NCBI GenBank assembly: GCA_018701215.1
Contig: JABIWH010000067.1
Coordinates: 1-8,666 of the forward strand
DNA length: 8,666 nt
Reading direction: 5' to 3'
Source of the DNA: Rhodospirillaceae bacterium
Lineage (GTDB): Bacteria; Pseudomonadota; Alphaproteobacteria; GCA-2731375
In this document: positions 1 to 5,524 of the stretch, piece after piece
How positions within the stretch are numbered: position 1 is the first letter of the stretch
Layout of the letters: each line of letters opens with the position of its first letter
Notes under the pieces: generated by a model
Seen by the model: the letters and a program-made list of their open reading frames with translations, nothing else
Databases searched by the model: none
What the model was told of the DNA's origin: nothing
Position numbers and translations under genes: made by a program

Positions 1-373
1 CATGGATAAGTTCCGGCAAGGCAAAAGGTTCGGGTTGTGGCTGGCTTTCACGTGCCTCCAGGCTTGCCAGTTCAAATAATTCGGCCAGCATTTGTCCCAG
101 GCGCCGACTTTGACGAAGGGCGATGCGCAGGAACTCTTCGCGCTCCTCCTCGTTGAGACTGTCCTTTTTTATCTGCAGGGATTCTAGATAGCCCTGCAGA
201 GAGGCCAGCGGTGTGCGTAAATCGTGTGAAACCTGAGCGACCAGGCGCCGGCGCAGCGCGTCCTGTTCCCGCAACATTTCTATTTGCTGCCTGATGCGCT
301 CGGCCATGCGATCAAAGGTGTTCGACAGCGCCTCAACTTCGTCACCCTTGGGAACCACTAAACAGAACCGAGA
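1..373 (-). pseudogene. Sensor histidine kinase fragment (HAMP end plus HisKA), N-terminus lost
   Basis: Read on the minus strand, this open frame encodes the last part of a HAMP domain (GDEVEALSNTFDRMAERI), a linker, and a HisKA dimerisation domain with the H-box VSHDLRTPLASLQGYLE. The phospho-accepting His codon is at 224-226. The frame runs off the window at position 1, so the HATPase domain should lie outside. On the 5' side it reaches an in-frame TGA at 374-376, and the only start-like codon nearby is a GTG at 356-358. The first HAMP helix, the membrane segments and the periplasmic sensor are missing, and I cannot find them in any frame further upstream. A normal kinase of this type has roughly 200 or more residues before this point. 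It is therefore best read as a 5'-truncated remnant. A product starting at the GTG would be a soluble HisKA protein, which is possible but unsupported by a ribosome binding site. Confidence 0.8.
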
Positions 374-382
374 TCACGTGCG

Positions 383-410
383 GATAACGCAAAGATAACA
401 ATTTGATAAC
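383..410. promoter_or_regulatory. Three GATAAC direct repeats at 11-bp period
   Basis: GATAAC occurs at 383-388, 394-399 and 405-410, so the starts are exactly 11 bp apart. On the minus strand it reads GTTATC three times, pointing toward the kinase fragment. Direct repeats spaced one helical turn apart are typical of operators for OmpR/PhoB-type response regulators, the usual partners of HAMP-HisKA kinases. Which regulator binds here is inference, and no response regulator gene is in the window. Confidence 0.4.
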
Positions 411-430
411 GGCTTACTTCAATAGTATCA

Positions 431-463
431 AAGGGGTCAGAGAAATTCGATTCTAATCGAATT
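431..463. repeat. REP-like palindrome with adjacent GGGGTCAGAG
   Basis: A perfect 9-bp inverted repeat, AATTCGATT (444-452) and AATCGAATT (455-463), is separated by only two bases. It is directly preceded by AAGGGGTCAGAG (431-442). From memory, GGGGTCAG next to TCGAATT-type sequence is common around REP-associated Y1 transposases in Proteobacteria, so this may be a scar or end of such an element. No transposase gene accompanies it here. The palindrome is seen directly; its origin is inference. Confidence 0.35.
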
Positions 464-513
464 CCCAAACCTGCTTTCCCGATAGGGTTTTGCCGTTCTG
501 TCCCCGCCCGTGG

Positions 514-525
514 CCGGCTAGCCGG
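514..525. repeat. 12-bp perfect palindrome at thioesterase remnant stop
   Basis: CCGGCTAGCCGG reads identically on both strands and includes the TAG stop (518-520, minus strand) of the thioesterase fragment. With no loop and no T tract it is unlikely to be a terminator. It may be chance in GC-rich DNA. Confidence 0.25.
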
Positions 526-763
526 GGCCGGGAATGGCGTAGGTGAGGGTGGCGTGGGCCACGGGGTAGTCGGTGCTGTCGCTGCCGTCGCCGGAGTAGA
601 TCATCACATCGCCAACTGCCAGGCGGCGCCCCAGCTTGAGCAACCGCGCCTCGGCGATCAGGTCGGCGGGGGGGGGGGGCAGGCCGTGGAACAATGCCCG
701 GTCTCTGTCACGGCGATAGGTCAGGCGCCAAAGCATACTACTTTGCCGTGGCGCCGCGGACAC
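518..763 (-). pseudogene. PaaI-like (hotdog) thioesterase C-terminal fragment
   Basis: The minus-strand frame opens with a GTG at 761-763 and ends with TAG at 518-520, giving 81 residues. The part from about position 670 downward reads ADLIAEARLLKLGRRLAVGD, then PVAHATLTYAIP near the end. This matches the last strands of PaaI/4HBT thioesterases, where a charged strand is followed by GRR, then VAHATxTYxxP. These enzymes normally have 130-150 residues, with the catalytic Asp/Glu in the first half. That half is absent, and the stretch before the proline run shows no hotdog features in any of the three frames. The frame crosses a run of 12 C (coding strand), giving four prolines at about the point where similarity begins. 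It also lies just downstream of two minus-strand terminators. I read it as a non-functional remnant. Confidence 0.6.
668..679 (+). repeat. Homopolymer run of 12 G
   Basis: Twelve consecutive G on the plus strand (C on the minus) lie inside the thioesterase remnant, encoding PPPP. Tracts this long slip readily in replication and in sequencing. The length may therefore be phase-variable or an assembly error. Confidence 0.85.
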
Positions 764-799
764 AAAAATGCCGCGGATAGGACAATGCCATCCGCGGCA
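764..799 (-). terminator. Rho-independent terminator, minus strand
   Basis: A perfect 10-bp stem (TGCCGCGGAT at 769-778 with ATCCGCGGCA at 790-799) encloses an 11-base loop. On the minus strand it is followed by five T (764-768). It is the second of two hairpins after the 852-1079 gene and backs up the first. Confidence 0.75.
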
Positions 800-814
800 A
801 AAACACAGCTTCAG

Positions 815-842
815 TAAAAGCGGCCGGCCTGGCGCGGCCGGC
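815..842 (-). terminator. Rho-independent terminator of the 75-aa gene
   Basis: GCCGGCC (823-829) pairs with GGCCGGC (836-842) around a six-base loop. On the minus strand the stem is followed by CTTTTA. It begins 9 bases after the TGA of the 852-1079 gene. The plus strand also has TATTTT just after the stem (843-848), so it could act in both directions. Confidence 0.65.
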
Positions 843-851
843 TATTTTCCG

Positions 852-1079
852 TCAGGTCGGTTGATACATACTGGAGAAGACATCAGCGGCGAGGATGCGC
901 TGATCACCCAAAGTATCCAGACCCGGCGTGGACACCTGGAAGGTCACGTGACGAATGCCTTGCGGGCCCGTGGTCACGCCATTGACGCGCGCGGTTTCAA
1001 CCAGGTCGTGTGCGACGCGGCGTTGGAAAGTATCGCCCTCGCTCAGGGCGTTTTGCGTTTCAGACCGACGAAAAAACAT
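852..1079 (-). CDS. Small hydrophilic hypothetical protein, 75 aa
   Basis: I do not recognise a characterised family. The protein starts MFFRRSE, is rich in charged and polar residues, and has no signal peptide, membrane segment, cysteine or obvious catalytic motif. The middle (DLVETARVNGV, then GIRHVTFQV) alternates like beta strands. The pattern, an initial MFFRR, a V-E-T-A strand, G-I-x-H-V-x-F, and a closing A-x-x-F-x-x-x-Y, resembles small uncharacterised alphaproteobacterial proteins that I recall only vaguely. Support for a real gene comes from a Shine-Dalgarno AGGA (1088-1091) 8 bases before ATG, from two terminators starting right after the stop, and from an AT-rich upstream region suited to a promoter. 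The opposite-strand frame has no ribosome binding site of comparable quality. It appears to be a monocistronic cytoplasmic protein of unknown role. Confidence 0.65.
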   Translation of the reverse strand: MFFRRSETQNALSEGDTFQRRVAHDLVETARVNGVTTGPQGIRHVTFQVSTPGLDTLGDQRILAADVFSSMYQPT

Positions 1080-1281
1080 GCCGTAATTCCTAATGTAGAA
1101 AGTGCATGAAAAGCACGATTGACGCTTATTGGGCCTACGTTAACCAATCTATTGTGAAGGAAGTGTTAAAAAATACGTTTTGGACATTAATTAATCGATT
1201 CGAACGCACAATAAGTCCTTCAGATCATGGCGGCTAGATCACTGCGGCGAGGTCACTGCGGCGAGGCGGCAATGGCTGAGG
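1080..1281. other. Intergenic region between the 75-aa gene and hyuB
   Basis: About 200 bases hold no convincing gene. Positions 1100-1215 are AT-rich and probably contain the minus-strand promoter of the 75-aa gene, but I could not single out a good -35/-10 pair. The hyuB end carries a short tandem duplication (1239-1266). I see no hairpin with a T tract that would terminate hyuB, so read-through into the 75-aa gene is possible. Confidence 0.5.
1239..1266. repeat. 14-bp tandem duplication
   Basis: TCACTGCGGCGAGG is present twice in perfect tandem (1239-1252 and 1253-1266), 15 bases beyond the hyuB stop codon. This looks like a recent slippage duplication, and no function is apparent. Confidence 0.8.
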
Positions 1282-2919
1282 TTATCTGCCCGCTATCTTG
1301 CCGTTGGCGATGTCATCCGCGAGGGCGGCCTGGCTGCGCTCTTCCATGGCGCCGTAACCCCCGCCCCCGGCCGTCTCGATGCATAAGCGGTCGCCGGGAT
1401 ACAGGGTTGTCACCTGCTTTGATGGAATGCTTTCTTCCCCGCCTGCCGCCCGCAGAATTCGGGCCGAGGCGAGGCCGCCCGGTTCGCCGCCCAAAGAGCC
1501 CCGGGCCGGATGGTCATGGCGTTCGCCGCGATAGGTGACGGTAACCTCGCCGGCCATGATTTCGTATTCCCGGCGGCAGCCCAGGCCGCCGCGAAATTGC
1601 CCGGCCCCGCCCGAACCCGGTACCAGGCCAAAATGATGCACCCGGATCGGCGCATCCAGTTCCAGGGCCTCGATAGGCAGGTTCATGCAGTTGGTGGCGT
1701 CGGTCTCTATCATATCAACACCGTCGCCCAGGTTCGAGGCGCCGCTGCCCGAGGCGATCAGATCGCCAACCACGAAGGTGGAGCCATCCTCGCGCTGCCC
1801 GCCGAACGACAGGATCAACAATTCGCCGCCCGAATCCGCCGGGATACGCGCGGGCAAGACATCCTTCAAAGCGCCCAGGATACAGCCGGTGATCCGCTTG
1901 ATCGTGGCGGTGCGGGAATTGACCGGGGCGGGCGGCCTTGGATTGACCAGGCTGCCTTCGGGCAGATCCAGACTGACGGGGCGAAAACAGCCGCCGTTGG
2001 TGGGGATTTCGGGATCGGTAATGGCGCGCACCGCGAACAGCGCGGCGGCGGCGGTGCCCGAGGGCACGCAATTGAAAGGCCCGCGCACCTGGGGCGCCGT
2101 GCCCTCGAAACTGCAACTCAAGCGGCCGTCCTCGACCCGCACGCATACCTGAATAGGGATCGGTTTATCCAGCTCGATACCATCGTTGTCGAGATAATCC
2201 GTATAGCTGTATGCCCCGTCCGGTATGGCGCGGAGCGAAGCCCGGGTCATTTGCTCCGAGCGGTCGAGCAATTCGTCGAACACGCGCAGTAATGTCGGGG
2301 CGCCATATTTCCCTGCAACCTCATCCAGGCGCCGCGCGCCCACGGTACAGGCGGCGATTTGTGCATTCAGATCACCCATGAAGGCGTCGGGCATGCGCAC
2401 GTTCTGGCGCATCATGGCCACGAAGGTCGCGTTCATGACGCCGTTGTCACGTAATTTCAGGGGCGGTATGCGTATGCCTTCCTGAAATATCTCCGTCGCA
2501 TTGGTCGGCACGGAGCCCGGCGCCATGCCGCCGACGTCCTGGTGGTGGGTCATGGCGGCGGCGATCGCGATCGGTTGGCCTTGATGCATGATCGGCATGG
2601 CGACGGCAATGTCGGGCAGATGCGTGCCGCCCATATAGGGATCGTTCATCACCAGAAGATCATCGGCGGCAAGACTGTTCAGCGGGAAATATTCAAGGAA
2701 GGTCTTAATCACCGGGATCAGGGTGGCCAGATGGATGGGGATGGAAATGGATTGCGACAAGGTCTCGCCGGAAACGGAAAACAGGCAGGCCGAGGCGTCC
2801 AGGCCTTCCTTGACGATGGGCGAAAAAGAACTGCGCAATAGGGTCGACTGCATCTCGTTGGCGATGCCGTCCAACTTGTTGCGCAGAACTTCCAATGTCA
2901 CCGGATCGGTCGTGGTCAT
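1282..2919 (-). CDS. hyuB: Hydantoinase B / oxoprolinase family protein, subunit B
   Basis: This 545-aa protein belongs to the HyuB family, the second subunit of ATP-dependent enzymes that open cyclic amides (N-methylhydantoinase, 5-oxoprolinase) or carboxylate ketones (acetone and acetophenone carboxylases). Family landmarks are an N-terminal DPVTLEVLRNKLDGIANEM, then LVMNDPYMGGTHLPDI (about residues 89-104), THHQDVGGMAPGS (124-136), EGIRIPP (147-153), and the glycine-rich GGGGYG near the end (518-523). The last is the usual C-terminal signature. Length is close to the 500-600 typical of separate B subunits, so it appears complete. Its ATG overlaps the TGA of hyuA as ATGA, with GAGGA (2929-2933) 9 bases ahead, which implies translational coupling and equal production of both subunits. 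It is presumably cytoplasmic. No transporter, racemase or amidohydrolase lies beside it, so the substrate cannot be inferred. The symbol reflects family membership only. Confidence 0.93.
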   Translation of the reverse strand: MTTTDPVTLEVLRNKLDGIANEMQSTLLRSSFSPIVKEGLDASACLFSVSGETLSQSISIPIHLATLIPVIKTFLEYFPLNSLAADDLLVMNDPYMGGTHLPDIAVAMPIMHQGQPIAIAAAMTHHQDVGGMAPGSVPTNATEIFQEGIRIPPLKLRDNGVMNATFVAMMRQNVRMPDAFMGDLNAQIAACTVGARRLDEVAGKYGAPTLLRVFDELLDRSEQMTRASLRAIPDGAYSYTDYLDNDGIELDKPIPIQVCVRVEDGRLSCSFEGTAPQVRGPFNCVPSGTAAAALFAVRAITDPEIPTNGGCFRPVSLDLPEGSLVNPRPPAPVNSRTATIKRITGCILGALKDVLPARIPADSGGELLILSFGGQREDGSTFVVGDLIASGSGASNLGDGVDMIETDATNCMNLPIEALELDAPIRVHHFGLVPGSGGAGQFRGGLGCRREYEIMAGEVTVTYRGERHDHPARGSLGGEPGGLASARILRAAGGEESIPSKQVTTLYPGDRLCIETAGGGGYGAMEERSQAALADDIANGKIAGR

Positions 2920-5024
2920 GGCGCGCGATCCTCAATTTTTTCAAGCATTAGGGTGCGCGACTCTGCCACTCTGGCGGACCAGCCAGCGGTCAGCAGGGTT
3001 GTGGTATCCGCTTGTTCGATGATTGCCGGGCCGGACACTTTCATACCCGGAGCCATGGCGGCACGATCCAGTATAGGCACCTCGCGTAAACCGTCATCGC
3101 CGGGCATATGCACCGCGCGGCGGGCCTTTTCCATCTCGCCGCCGGCTTTGCGCGGCGGCGCAGGATCGCCACCGGCGCCCGGCTTGGCCGCCAAATGCAC
3201 GGTACGCAGATTGACGATTTTTGCCGGTGCCTCGAAACGATGGCCGTTGATGCGGTCATGGACTTCCAGAAAAGCTTCATAGATAGCGGCCAGCGGATCG
3301 GCGCCCGCCAAATCCACGGGCACGCTCAAATGATAGGATTGGCCCACGAAACAGACATCGGCGTGGTGGAGCACCGTGCATTCGCCGGCCTCGATATTCT
3401 CGCGGGCCATCAACGCCTGGGCCTGGGCATCAATGCCTTGGTAGGCTTGGTGCAAATCTGATGGGTTCAGCGCGGCCAGGTCATGGCCAAACGCCATGGT
3501 TACTTCATGTTCCACCGTTGCCTCCAGCAGACCCTGGGCCGACAGCACACCGGGATGGGGCGGCACCAGAACCCGGCGAATATCCAGTTCCTCGGCCAAT
3601 GCTATGGCGTGCAACGGTCCCGCGCCGCCCAGGGCGACAAGGGTAAAGCCGCGTGGATCGTGACCCCGGCGCACGGTGATGGCGCGGATGCCCTCGGCCA
3701 TCTGGGCATTTAGAACCCGGTGGATGCCAAGCGCGGCCTGTGCCTCGTCCAACCCCAGGGGCTTGGCGACGGTCTCGGTGATGGCGGCACGGGCCAGATC
3801 CACGTCCAGGGCGACGCTGCCGGCGGCGAAATAGCCTGGGTCGAGATAGCCCAGCAGCAACGAGGCATCGGTTACCGTCGCTGCCAGTTCAGAACCGGGA
3901 CCGCCTTTGCCGTAACAGGCCGGGCCGGGATCAGAGCCGGCCGAACGCGGTCCCACCCGCAGGCCGCCGGCCCCATCCAGCCAGGCGATGGAGCCGCCGC
4001 CTGCGCCAATGGGATTGATGTCGATCATCGAAACGCGCACCGGATAGCCGTCGATGGCGCCTTCCGAGCGCACCGTTGGCGCGCCACCCTCGATCAGGGC
4101 GATGTCGCAAGTGGTGCCGCCAATGTCGATGCTGATCAGATCGCCAAGATCTTCTTGTGTGCCGATATTGCAAGCCCCCATGACGCCGGCGGCGGGGCCC
4201 GAAAGAAACAGGCGCACGGGCCGCTCCCGCGCCACCTCTGTACCCGCCAGGCCGCCCCGGGATTGCATGATCTGCAAGGGCGCCGCGACCCCGGCCTGGC
4301 TCAGGCCGCCTTGCAAACGGTCCAGATAGCCATCGACGACGGGCTTGATATAGGCATCGAACGCGGTTACCGCCGTGCGTTCATATTCCCGGAATGCGGG
4401 GTCGACCTCGGCTGAAAGCGAGACCGCGATGCCCGGATGGCGTTGGCGGATCAGGGCTGCGGCGCGCTGTTCATGTACCGGGTTCAGAAAAGAAAACAGA
4501 AATACGATGGCGATGGCCTGGGCGCCCCTGGCCACCAGATCATCGGCCGCCTGCAACAGCGCGGTCTCGTCCAGGGGCGTCACGATCTGTCCCTTGGCAT
4601 CGATCCGTTCAGGCACCTCCAGACGAAAGGCGCGGGGCGCCAAAAAGCCGGGCGTCTCTGGCGTCAGGCGAACCTCGTAAAGGGCCTGGCGGAACTGCCG
4701 GCCAATTTCCAGCACATCGCGAAAGCCCATGCTGGTCAATAGCCCGACGCGGGCGCCCCTGCGCTCCAGCACCGCGTTCGTGGCGACGGTGGAGCCATGG
4801 ACAAAACGGCTGACCCTGGCACCCTGCAAGGCGCCCATCTGTTCCAACTGGCGCACGGCTTCAAGGACGGCAATGCCGGGATCATCGCGGGTGGTGGGCA
4901 GCTTTAGGATTTGGCTTGCCTGGCCCGGACGGCGGCACACCACATCGGTAAAGGTGCCACCGATGTCGACACCGATTTCCACACCAATTCCTGCGGCGTC
5001 ATGGCCGTGGCTATCGATTGGCAT
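2916..5024 (-). CDS. hyuA: Hydantoinase A / oxoprolinase family protein, subunit A (ATPase)
   Basis: This 702-aa protein is the HyuA subunit, with the actin-like ATPase fold that activates the substrate at the expense of ATP. The N-terminal Hydant_A_N domain opens with GVDIGGTFTDVV (about residues 18-29), a phosphate-binding loop, and continues with VHGSTVATNAVLER (75-88). The second domain carries SIDIGGTTCDIAL (298-310), GAGGGSIAW (340-348), SDPGPACYG (364-372) and GGAGPLHA (466-473). Length matches stand-alone A subunits of about 680-720 aa. It overlaps hyuB by 4 bases. The first ATG (5022-5024) lacks a recognisable ribosome binding site. A GTG 14 codons later (4980-4982) has AGGA six bases upstream (4989-4992) and sits three codons before the first family motif, so the true product may have 688 aa. 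The family is certain, but whether it acts on a hydantoin, 5-oxoproline or a ketone cannot be told. Confidence 0.94.
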   Translation of the reverse strand: MPIDSHGHDAAGIGVEIGVDIGGTFTDVVCRRPGQASQILKLPTTRDDPGIAVLEAVRQLEQMGALQGARVSRFVHGSTVATNAVLERRGARVGLLTSMGFRDVLEIGRQFRQALYEVRLTPETPGFLAPRAFRLEVPERIDAKGQIVTPLDETALLQAADDLVARGAQAIAIVFLFSFLNPVHEQRAAALIRQRHPGIAVSLSAEVDPAFREYERTAVTAFDAYIKPVVDGYLDRLQGGLSQAGVAAPLQIMQSRGGLAGTEVARERPVRLFLSGPAAGVMGACNIGTQEDLGDLISIDIGGTTCDIALIEGGAPTVRSEGAIDGYPVRVSMIDINPIGAGGGSIAWLDGAGGLRVGPRSAGSDPGPACYGKGGPGSELAATVTDASLLLGYLDPGYFAAGSVALDVDLARAAITETVAKPLGLDEAQAALGIHRVLNAQMAEGIRAITVRRGHDPRGFTLVALGGAGPLHAIALAEELDIRRVLVPPHPGVLSAQGLLEATVEHEVTMAFGHDLAALNPSDLHQAYQGIDAQAQALMARENIEAGECTVLHHADVCFVGQSYHLSVPVDLAGADPLAAIYEAFLEVHDRINGHRFEAPAKIVNLRTVHLAAKPGAGGDPAPPRKAGGEMEKARRAVHMPGDDGLREVPILDRAAMAPGMKVSGPAIIEQADTTTLLTAGWSARVAESRTLMLEKIEDRAP
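4980..4992 (-). promoter_or_regulatory. Ribosome binding site and alternative GTG start of hyuA
   Basis: AGGA (complement of 4989-4992) precedes an in-frame GTG (4980-4982) by six bases. The upstream ATG at 5022-5024 has only GAAACGCC before it. This favours initiation at the GTG, giving a protein that begins V/M-EIGVDIGGTFTD, as is common in the family. Confidence 0.45.
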
Positions 5025-5133
5025 GGCGTTTCATGAAATCATTAGAGGCGGCCGGCGGCGTTGCTCCGTAAAGAGTTATTCCAAATTTTGGCTGGTTAAG
5101 GCCGCGCTCTGCCATGATGCTGGTTTGCCGCCG
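5025..5133. other. Gap between lipoprotein gene and hyuA
   Basis: These 109 bases contain no terminator. The AT-rich stretch 5070-5100 includes CCAAATTTTGG (5081-5091), two 5-bp inverted arms around one base. It could be part of a minus-strand promoter or operator for hyuAB, but no clear -35/-10 pair stands out. Co-transcription with the lipoprotein gene is equally possible. Confidence 0.3.
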
Positions 5134-5346
5134 CTATCTTAGGCTTGGCCAGAAGCCGGACCACATCCCTGACTCGGGCTGCAATATCGGATTGCCATTG
5201 CCATCCCGCTGGACCCGCTGGGGCAGCAAATGCGGTTCCACTACCTTTTTCCCCATGTAATTGTCGCGCAGCAGGGGGCTGCTGTCGCAAGCCGACAACG
5301 TGAAGAGCAAAATGGAGGCAACGAGAAGGGGGGCGGTGATTTTCAT
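5134..5346 (-). CDS. Small predicted lipoprotein, 70 aa
   Basis: The protein begins MKITAPLLVASILLFTLSAC, a short basic start, a hydrophobic core and the lipobox LSAC with the acylated cysteine at residue 20. Signal peptidase II would leave a mature peptide of about 51 residues, polar and containing GNPILQPESGMWSGFW near the end. An Asp follows the cysteine. In E. coli this is an inner-membrane retention signal for the Lol system, and whether the rule holds here is unknown. No further domain is recognisable. The ribosome binding site is weak: AAGG lies some 14-15 bases before the ATG. The gene starts only 47 bases beyond the aceA terminator, so its promoter is either very short or absent. It precedes hyuA by 109 bases on the same strand, but a functional link is not evident. 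An overlapping 107-aa frame on the same strand lacks any such signature. Confidence 0.75.
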   Translation of the reverse strand: MKITAPLLVASILLFTLSACDSSPLLRDNYMGKKVVEPHLLPQRVQRDGNGNPILQPESGMWSGFWPSLR

Positions 5347-5393
5347 GGTTGTTATGCTTACCTTCGCCAGACAATGGGATCAACCCGGCGCTC

Positions 5394-5435
5394 AAAAAAA
5401 AGAGGCCACCGCCTGCCATGATTGCAGCGGTGGCC
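5394..5435 (-). terminator. Rho-independent terminator of aceA
   Basis: GGCCACCGC (5404-5412) pairs perfectly with GCGGTGGCC (5427-5435), and a further TGC/GCA pairing inside the loop is possible. On the minus strand the stem is followed by CTC and a run of eight T (5394-5401). This is a textbook terminator about 90 bases after the aceA stop, and it separates aceA from the lipoprotein and hyuAB genes. Confidence 0.9.
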
Positions 5436-5462
5436 CAGAGGTTAGGTATCTGTAATGAACTG

Positions 5463-5496
5463 CCGGGCGGCCCGTTTTGAGGCAGGGGCCGCCCGG
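5463..5496 (-). other. Stable hairpin in the aceA 3' untranslated region
   Basis: CCGGGCGGCCC (5463-5473) and GGGCCGCCCGG (5486-5496) form an 11-bp, entirely GC stem with a 12-base loop, 28 bases after the aceA stop. No T tract follows on either strand, so it is not a second classical terminator. It may protect the mRNA 3' end from exonucleases or help termination at 5394-5435. Pairing is seen directly; function is inferred. Confidence 0.6.
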
Positions 5497-5524
5497 ATAA
5501 CGACGCTGTTACTTACTCTGCTAC

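Noticed and set aside
383..410. GATAAC repeats as a CRISPR array or plasmid iterons
   Set aside because: Repeats are 6 bp with 5-bp gaps, far too short for CRISPR, and no cas or replication gene is present; an operator is the more economical reading.
554..817. 87-codon plus-strand frame across the thioesterase remnant
   Set aside because: Low-complexity translation of the antisense strand including the G tract; no protein features.
768..1109. 113-codon plus-strand frame overlapping the 75-aa gene
   Set aside because: It runs through both hairpin terminators and lacks a ribosome binding site; the minus-strand gene is better supported.
1510..2292. 260-codon plus-strand open frame opposite hyuB
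   Set aside because: Antisense shadow of HyuB; the minus-strand product carries all the conserved motifs.
3720..4415. 231-codon plus-strand open frame opposite hyuA
   Set aside because: Antisense shadow of a clear HyuA coding sequence; no recognisable domain or ribosome binding site.
5096..5419. 107-codon minus-strand frame overlapping the lipoprotein gene
   Set aside because: It starts inside the aceA terminator hairpin and shows no signal or domain, whereas the 70-aa frame has a convincing lipobox.
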